NCBI GenBank assembly: GCA_964467615.1
Contig: CAYXRK010000108.1
Span: 1-15,761 of the forward strand
Reading direction: 5' to 3'
DNA from: CAYXRK01 sp964467615
GTDB lineage: Bacteria > Hydrogenedentota > Hydrogenedentia > Hydrogenedentales > GCA-2746185
DNA length: 15,761 bases
In this document: piece after piece, positions 14,326 to 15,761 of the stretch
Numbering within the stretch: position 1 is the stretch's first letter
How the letters are laid out: every line of letters starts with the position of its first letter
Translations under genes and position numbers: made by a program
Notes under the pieces: generated by a model
The model's input: the letters and a program-made list of their open reading frames with translations, nothing else
Told to the model about the DNA's origin: nothing
Databases searched by the model: none

Positions 14326-15761
14326 ATGAAGCCGGCATCCGAATGGGTCGACAATCTTCGCAACGTCTCGCTGGACGGTTATGAACTAGCGGCTGCGGGC
14401 GACGGCGCGAAGACGTTGCGGGTGGAGGGGCGCTACGTTCATAGCCGCTATCAACCTTTGGCCGAGGCGCGGAAGCTTATCGAGAGCGCGGGACTTAGTC
14501 CCGAGCGGCCGGTGCTGGTCGTCGGGTTGGGCTTGGGCTATCACGCCGCCGAGTTAATCGAGCGTGGGTTCAAGGTGATCGTCGCCGAGCCGGATGCGGC
14601 CGTCGCACGGCTTGCACTCGAAGGTCCCATGAAGGGACGGAAATTTCCGCTGTACGTGGGCGATGCGGCCGGACTTGAATCCGATCCGGAATTTTTAGAG
14701 TTTGCGAAGCGCCGTGCGCAGCCGTTTCTTTTTCAGGCCGCGTTGCGCGGGCACGAGGCGTGGGCCGAGAAGGTCGTTTCATCGTTCGCCGCCGCGGCGA
14801 TGAAGGCGACGCCGTTGCGGATTGCCGTGGTTGGGCCGGTGTACGGCGGCTCGCTGCCGATCTCGCGGTACATCGAACGAGCGTTCAACCGGCTGGGCCA
14901 CAAGACCGAGTACATCGACAACAGCATGGCGTGGCCGATTTATCGTTCGATACGCGATGGTTTCACGATTCGTGCGACGGGCGAGTCTATGTCGAATATG
15001 TGTACGGGTTTTCTCAACGAGTGGACCTATGCGCGTGTGCTCGAGGCGGAGCCGAATGTGTGCGTCGTGCTTGCGCAGGCGCCGGTCGCGACGGATTTCG
15101 CGGACCGGCTGAACCGCGAGGGCATCGTGTCGGCGTATTGGTTCGTCGAGAACTGGCGGCACATGCAGTATTGGAGCGCGATCGCGCCGCGCTACGATTG
15201 TTTCTTCCACATTCAGCCCGGGGAATTCGAAGACCGCCTTCGCGAGATCGGTTGCCCGAGTTGCGAATATGTTCCGACGGCGGCGGATCCGGAAGTACAT
15301 CGGCGCGTCGAACTGGCCGAAGACGAACGCGCGAAATACGAATGCGACGTCTCGTTCGCCGGGGCCGGATACCGGAACCGGCAGCGGGTCTTGTCGGGAC
15401 TGACGGACTTCGACATGAAGATTTGGGGCGTCGAGTGGCGGGCGCCAGCGTTGTGGCCGCATTTGCAAAACGGAGGCAAAGAATTTACTTCGGAAGACTT
15501 CACCAAGATCGTGGCCGGCTCGAAGGTGAACATCAATTTGCACTCGAGCACTTCGCATGACGGCGTCGACCTCGGCTGCGATGCGGTCAACCCGCGCGTG
15601 TTCGAGATTCCGGCGTGCGGCGGGTTTCAAGTTTGCGATCCGTGCAAGGGGATAGAGACCTTTTTCGATCCCGGGACGGAGTTGCCGCTCTACACGAGCC
15701 CTGCCGAGTTGCGCGATCTCCTGCGGTACTACCTTGAGCGGTCGGAAGAGCGGCGCGAAAT
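14326..15761 (+). CDS. Maf/MptE-like segment fused to CgeB-type glycosyltransferase (3' end missing)
   Basis: Open from the ATG at 14326 (GAGGTA seven bases upstream) to the right edge: 478 codons without a stop, so the C-terminus is outside. Residues about 55-100 read VLVVGLGLGYHAAELIERG and then VIVAEPD, the nucleotide-binding strand-turn-helix of Maf/MptE-like (MAF_flag10) flagellin glycosylation proteins. From residue 164 (LRIAVVGPVYGGSLPISRYIERAF) a CgeB-like GT-B enzyme begins: SAYWFVENWR, YDCFFHIQPGEFEDRL, YVPTAADPEVH, CDVSFAGAGYRNRQRVL, KVNINLHSST, and NPRVFEIPACGGFQVCD (422-438, Glu428 at the donor site). Family knowledge predicts a cytoplasmic glycosyltransferase. Together with fliW-csrA upstream, flagellin is the likely acceptor. 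The CgeB half resembles module 2 of the preceding protein. The hairpin at 14255-14286 may separate it from the upstream operon. Confidence 0.88.
   Translation, partial: MKPASEWVDNLRNVSLDGYELAAAGDGAKTLRVEGRYVHSRYQPLAEARKLIESAGLSPERPVLVVGLGLGYHAAELIERGFKVIVAEPDAAVARLALEGPMKGRKFPLYVGDAAGLESDPEFLEFAKRRAQPFLFQAALRGHEAWAEKVVSSFAAAAMKATPLRIAVVGPVYGGSLPISRYIERAFNRLGHKTEYIDNSMAWPIYRSIRDGFTIRATGESMSNMCTGFLNEWTYARVLEAEPNVCVVLAQAPVATDFADRLNREGIVSAYWFVENWRHMQYWSAIAPRYDCFFHIQPGEFEDRLREIGCPSCEYVPTAADPEVHRRVELAEDERAKYECDVSFAGAGYRNRQRVLSGLTDFDMKIWGVEWRAPALWPHLQNGGKEFTSEDFTKIVAGSKVNINLHSSTSHDGVDLGCDAVNPRVFEIPACGGFQVCDPCKGIETFFDPGTELPLYTSPAELRDLLRYYLERSEERRE

Noticed and set aside
14779..15630. 283-residue minus-strand and 266-residue plus-strand open frames at the right end
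   Set aside because: Both are Arg-rich and motif-free. The frame from 14326 to the edge carries clear glycosyltransferase motifs and a ribosome binding site.
1..15761. Mobile elements, CRISPR arrays, tRNA or rRNA genes
   Set aside because: No transposase or integrase motifs, regularly spaced direct repeats, or tRNA-like cloverleaf/T-loop sequences were found in reading the window.

Overview
The window is bacterial, G+C-rich and densely coded, with no RNA genes, insertion sequences or CRISPR arrays that I can see, and no gene-free stretch longer than about 230 bases. It holds eleven well-supported genes in three strand blocks, plus one doubtful small ORF. It looks like a surface-sugar and flagellum-linked glycosylation locus. 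A fliW-csrA pair implies a flagellated bacterium. The many TTG/GTG-rich G+C-rich codons, the very large modular glycosyltransferases and the GT-C proteins with long soluble tails suggest a member of the Hydrogenedentota/Planctomycetota-like environmental lineages. That placement is a guess from style, not a demonstrated assignment.

Region 1 (1-6356, + strand) is sugar-nucleotide and membrane glycosylation. It starts with a fused left-handed beta-helix acyltransferase and WxcM/FdtA-type ketoisomerase, a probable maker of a dTDP-3-acylamino-3,6-dideoxyhexose. Two large polytopic membrane proteins follow. The first (962-3610) is GT-C-like with a soluble C-terminal half ending in a jelly-roll-like module. 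The second (3720-6356) belongs to the YfhO family, whose characterised members use polyprenyl-phosphate-linked sugars.

Region 2 (6390-9190, - strand) holds a DPM1/GtrB/CsbB-type family 2 glycosyltransferase with two C-terminal membrane helices, expected to make a polyprenyl-phosphate sugar. It is translationally coupled through an ATGA overlap to a SAM methyltransferase. After a 228-base spacer with two adjoining palindromes comes a second SAM methyltransferase. The GT2 enzyme and the YfhO-type protein together form a plausible charge-and-transfer pair. No GtrA-type flippase lies in the window.

Region 3 (9285-15761, + strand) begins with a zinc-ribbon Nudix hydrolase that may be translated from a leaderless mRNA. 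It continues with fliW-csrA, a 210-residue protein of unknown family, and a 994-residue protein carrying two GT-B glycosyltransferase modules, a methyltransferase and a TPR-like tail. Last is an unfinished ORF that joins a Maf/MptE-like nucleotide-binding segment to a CgeB-type glycosyltransferase. The fliW-csrA-unknown-994 aa genes overlap or nearly touch and look like one operon. I read this block as coupling flagellin homeostasis (FliW/CsrA) to flagellin or filament glycosylation; this is inferred from gene order and family resemblance and is not proved by the sequence.
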